DNA from: Histoplasma ohiense
Lineage: Eukaryota; Ascomycota; Eurotiomycetes; Onygenales; Ajellomycetaceae
Assembly (NCBI GenBank): GCA_017607445.1
Contig: JAEVHH010000004.1
Coordinates: 6,138,001 to 6,202,000 of the forward strand
DNA length: 64,000 nt
Direction: 5' to 3'
Position numbers and translations under genes: made by a program. Positions within the stretch are counted from its first letter, which is position 1, and each line of letters starts with the position of its first letter. Of the stretch, positions 60,080-64,000 are shown in pieces. The notes beneath the pieces were generated by a model that worked only from the letters and a program-made list of their open reading frames with translations, did not search any database and was not told the DNA's origin.

Positions 60080-63000
60080 CACTGTGCAGACTCCACTGAC
60101 TGTGGATATGATCTCAAGTTTATAGACTGAAACTGCAGTAGATGAGACTGTCTGCTTAGTCAGACAGTCTGCTTTCTCATTGCTCTCTATTTTCATGTAC
60201 TCAGAGGCTCATTTCAGACTTATATTATATTGTCTGAGAAGCTCATGACAGCAGCTGTAAGCTCAGTTCAAGAAGACTGCTGCACTGTCTCATATGTTTC
60301 AGATGACTGAGGTGTTGTCAAGACAGAGTCAGATTCAAGAGCTGATACTGTCATCTGTGACACAGAGTAGAAGCTTCACTGCACACTCTAATACACAGCA
60401 GACATCAACTGCTTCAGCATTGAAGACATATGATATAAAGCTCAGTGCAGCTGAGAAGCTGATCAGCTCTTTATTTCTCTGATAGACTATAAAGTTATAG
60501 TTCATCTGTCTGCTGTTGTCAAGAATCTGTTCTGATTCATCTGAGAAAATATATAAATCTGTTGAAGATTGACTTCTTCATCATTTCTTGAATATCTGAG
60601 CAGCACTTTTTTTGTCTACACTCTCTGTGAGATCTGTTCCACATCTCTCTGAGTAGTGTGGAATGATAAGTGTGAATCTACTGACTGCAGACAGCAGCAT
60701 CTTCAATCTCTGAATCTTAATCTTCAGATGCTGCTGAGTTTCAGTCTTTCTTTCATATGTGATCATTGAAAAAGCTATTTGTGAAGTCAATGAGTGTCTC
60801 TCATTCATCATCTGAAGTCTTGTTACAAAACATATTTTGATCTTCTTCAGAGCTATCATTGCTGATAGAAGCTCAGCATCTCAGTATAGAGTTGTAATAG
60901 ATGTTGTGCAGAAAACTGAAAGAACTTCTCTGACTGCTATAATAAACATCTTCTCAACTGTTCTCACATACTATCTCAGACAGAAGCTGATCTCCCCACT
61001 TCTGCTTATATGTCTTGCTGACTGCATGCAGCTGCTGTACCAGGCCTCTGTGCTATAGAGCAGTAAGAGAATCATATAGATAGTGACTGTCTTTCACAGA
61101 GCATCTGCTGAAGACTCATCTCTGATTTTCTTCAGATTTCAGATGTGCTGAGTCACAGCTCTTGTCTTCTTTATTCAAGCAGAGACATATGATCTTCAGA
61201 TGAGTCTTCTGTCAAAGTGTACACTCAGTCAGCAAAGTACTGACTTCTGTTCAGCTGAGACAGTGACAGAGTATATGATCAGATTCTCTGACACAACCAC
61301 TGACAGTGTTTCATTGTGTCACTTTTTTGTGAGATGGATTATCTCAAGTTTCTCTGATGTGAAGATCATCTTGTTTGTCTTCCCTCATCTCAGAATACTC
61401 TGTATATCATGGCTGAGAAGAGTAGCATTGCTGTTAAGCAAGTGCATAGCTCATCAAGTATTCAGATCATCTGTATAGTCAAAACACAATTTCAGATTCT
61501 GCCACAGCAGCTCTGTCAGATACAGAAGAAACAGTATTGATGACAGAGAAAACCTCTGTAATATGCCACATTGCATCTGATGTGCTGCTGTGATGATCCT
61601 CTTCAGCTGAATCTGAGCTCTGCATTCAGTGAGAAAGCTGTTAATGAGTTGTAGCAGCTCACACAATCACTTCTGTTATGTCATTCACTGAAGCAATTAT
61701 CTGCACAGCACAGTATCAAAACCACTTTGCACATTCATTGTGACCATGAATATCTTCTTGTTTTGTGTGAAGACTGTCTTCATCTCATGAGTGAAAGCAG
61801 CTATCAGATTCATTGTCAATCATCTGAGCAGTGTCTCTTTATACTGCAAGCTGACTACATCATGAATGAGTGCTGTGTACATCAGTCATCTTGCAACAAT
61901 GCATTTCAGCCTCTTGAAGATTACTGAGAGAAGAATAATGAGTCTTCAGAAGTGAATCAAGCTTCTGTCTCTCTTATCTATCTTGAGTATCATTGCAATC
62001 TCTGTTAGCTTTCAGATTTGTGAGAAGTGGCAGAGCTGAAGACAGCAGTTGTACAGCTGCTGTACAAAGAGAGATACATACTGTCAGTATGTCTTGAGCA
62101 GCTGTACTGTGATTTCATTCATATCTGAAGAGATACTCTGTACTTCAATGATGTTGTGCTCTATCTTCTTCATCTCAACTCAGAGATCTCAGAGCAGGTT
62201 TCTCATACTGCTTCAGTGTTCATCATTCAATGAATTGTATTTCAGATCATCAGCTGAGTTGTATCACTTCAGAATGACTTGCTGAAGTGTCTTAGCTTTG
62301 ACAGCTGTCTCTTCTATGATCTGATTCTCAATCATCAGAGAAGATGCTCTGAGGTTGAGTTTCAGTCTATACTATACTATCATTCAGTACAGATCTCTGC
62401 CATCTCTGATTTCATTGATTATCTGTCTTCAGTATGCACACTTGATCTTGTGCACTGTGTCCTTGAACTGATGCTTTGCAGTCTCTGTCTGATGAGTGGT
62501 GAGCTCTTGATGTGCTCTTCAGCAGTCTGCTGTTCATCAGAGAGCTGTAATCTGTTCTTATTGCACTGATTTGCTGACTGTCTGAGCTGCAGTCAGGAGA
62601 TTCTGAATGAAGCATTGAATCAGATTATCAAGCTGTGCCACATTCTCAATCTCATCTGAGTAAGATATGTTTATCATGAGATCTCTGACAAAATCTGTAA
62701 AGAGCTTCAGCTGAGAGTCTGTGATCTTGATCTGAGCTCTGCTCTGCTGTGTCTGAGGTGTTGTCAGCAGTATAGTAATTATAGACTGATGATCTGAGCT
62801 GCAGTGTAAATCTTGATACACTGAAGTGGAAGCAAAGATCACATTGAAGAAGATGAGATCAATCACATAATCTACTGTATGAGTTGAAATGTCTATCTCT
62901 TTTACAAAGTTCATCTCATATTCACTGACTCACTGAACAAGCTCCTCTTCTCAGTGCAGATTCACTGCCTCTGATTCAAAGACATCATATTGTACATTGA

Positions 63001-63480
63001 AATCCTTATCTACTAGACAGTGGGCTGGTGGACTCAAATTGATTAGATAGTTCATGATCATGTCTGTCTCAGACTGTCTGTACACATTGAGAATGTGGCA
63101 GCTATTGATACTGACTCACAGCAGATCTCTGTTTTGTATAGATTGATGTTGCTGTGTTCTTATCTTTGAACTCTTGCATATATATGTCATGACTCAGAGT
63201 CTCTCCTCCTCTCACTGCTTCAGATTAGTGTCATCTCAGCAGTCTATGAGTGCAAAGCACTCATATACTGAGTGATTAGAAGTCTTGATATCAGGGTGTG
63301 TGTAAGGCTTCTGTATACAGATCACTTCACAGTTCTGTTTGAAAGCAAGCTGTAGAGCTGCTGTGTGACAGAGAGCTGCTCTGACTGTATTTGCTCAAAA
63401 GATCTGCAGAGAGTGATTTTCCTGCTGATTGTTTCTGCAGCATCAGTCACATTGCTGATGTTGATGTTCTAGCATGAAAA
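60080..63480 (-). pseudogene. L-c ORF2: endonuclease-RT-RNase H (decayed)
   Basis: On the minus strand the endonuclease lies at about 63400-62560, including HCSSDHQSI in the frame at 62914-62558. RT spans about 62280-61200, with GILQRFSLSSILFLLYLTEL and FDYTDDLN in the 61666-61454 segment. A linker at 60859-60581 contains ERHSLTSQIAFSMITYERK. RNase H remnants run to about 60080. It is parallel to L-b, and the stops differ between the two copies, so the ancestral ORF was open. Confidence 0.86.
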
Positions 63481-64000
63481 GTTACTTAATGAGCTGCTGT
63501 CAAAGTTCATCTGCAGAATGAGATTGAAGAATCTCAGATCTGTTGTCTGTATGCTGAGGCTAGACTGCTCTTTGACTGCTTGACTATACTGCCACTCTGC
63601 TGTGCAGACTGAGTGTTGCCTGGTGTGGGCCATCTGTCAGATGACATTCTCTTCACTGATAAAGCTCTGAGTAGCCATCCACTTGCAGAGTGCTAGCTCA
63701 GTGAGCTGTGTTGACTGAGTTGATTGAGTGAATGATGTAGATATCATCACTGCAATCATTGATGCTGACTGTGCTGACAGTGGTTGCTGCTTCTGAGCAT
63801 CTCTGTGATATCTGTCATCAAGACAGTGGACAGCTGCTAGCTTCTTTTGAGTTAGATGTCTGAGAATGTCATTCACACATCTGGGCACAGCAGAGCAGTG
63901 CTGATGCTCAGCTGAGCAGAGTTGACAGCAGTTGATATATCATGATGCTTTTTTACACTTCACATCTGTTGGCTTCTCATGCTGGCTTGTGGGCTCACCA
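63481..64000 (-). pseudogene. L-c ORF1, C-terminal part
   Basis: A segment at 63888-63637 (MPRCVNDILRHLTQKKLAAV) matches the ORF1 tail of L-b at 18600-18846, with the zinc-knuckle remnants just upstream. The rest lies beyond the window edge. Confidence 0.78.

Larger units (their letters stand above)
58678..64000 (-). mobile_element. L-c: LINE inserted in G2-b, 5' end off-window
   Basis: The tail appears as (TTTG)n at 58678-58700. Going right, a conserved GC-richer 3' terminus, the 3' region with its repeat block, RNase H, RT, endonuclease and the end of ORF1 follow. At 64000 it corresponds to about position 18480 of L-b, so at least 1.3 kb more should follow. It keeps more CpG near the tail (CCCGGAG, CACGGGCAGCGCC) than L-a, suggesting it is younger. 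Confidence 0.93.

Noticed and set aside
1..64000. tRNA, rRNA or ordinary host genes
   Set aside because: I looked for cloverleaf-like GC-richer segments, conserved rRNA stretches and long CpG-normal coding frames and found none. A scan with tRNAscan-SE and Infernal would settle this.

Overview
The window looks like a block of heterochromatin from a filamentous fungus. Nearly all of it is transposable elements inserted into one another. The fungal assignment rests on Ty3/gypsy elements whose integrases end in chromodomains (chromoviruses), on a LINE with an apurinic-type endonuclease, reverse transcriptase and C-terminal RNase H in the style of fungal Tad-like elements, on introns of 47 and 57 bases with fungal branch points, and on CT-rich promoters. 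I cannot name the species. The DNA is AT-rich and CpG is almost absent. Copies of a family differ mainly by transitions at former CpG sites, and most in-frame stops I read are TGA standing where CGA is expected. This fits CpG-directed mutation (methyl-cytosine deamination or a CpG-type RIP-like process). No ordinary host gene, rRNA, tRNA or CRISPR array was recognised.

The families, with labels used only here: G1 is a chromovirus of about 7.1 kb with 271-bp LTRs (five copies). G2 is a chromovirus with LTRs of about 600 bp (two copies). G3 is a gypsy element with 146-bp LTRs (one copy). G4 is an orphan integrase-chromodomain fragment. L is a LINE of about 6.7 kb with an (ACAA)n tail (three copies).

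Layout. 1-5037: G1-a (minus). 5038-6474: G4 fragment. 6475-13800: G2-a (minus), whose 3' LTR holds a 5'-truncated LINE, L-a, at 6640-8029. 13801-42788: a four-layer nest. The outermost layer is G1-b (plus). It is split at 17126/38984 by L-b (plus), which is split at 23745/38890 by G1-c (minus), which is split at 26551/34548 by G3 (plus). Target-site duplications support all three inner insertions. 42789-43996: the only stretch that is not obviously transposon, holding a 21-bp-arm inverted repeat, a CpG-retaining minisatellite and a short CpG-rich segment. 43997-64000: a second, one-sided nest of G1-d (minus), then G1-e (plus), then G2-b (minus), then L-c (minus), running off the right edge.

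The most interesting content is in G1. Between the end of pol and the 3' LTR each complete copy carries a separate gene on the opposite strand, with two short introns and its own CT-rich promoter. It encodes a protein of about 345 residues with two cysteine clusters. Three copies are visible, all exactly 1142 bp long, and the best (24560-25701) has one in-frame TGA. Both chromovirus families also show a primer-binding site complementary to the inferred 5' end of their own transcript (9 nt in G1, 13 nt in G2), as in the self-priming Tf1/sushi group. Within LTR pairs the 5' LTR has kept its CpGs while the 3' LTR has lost them.
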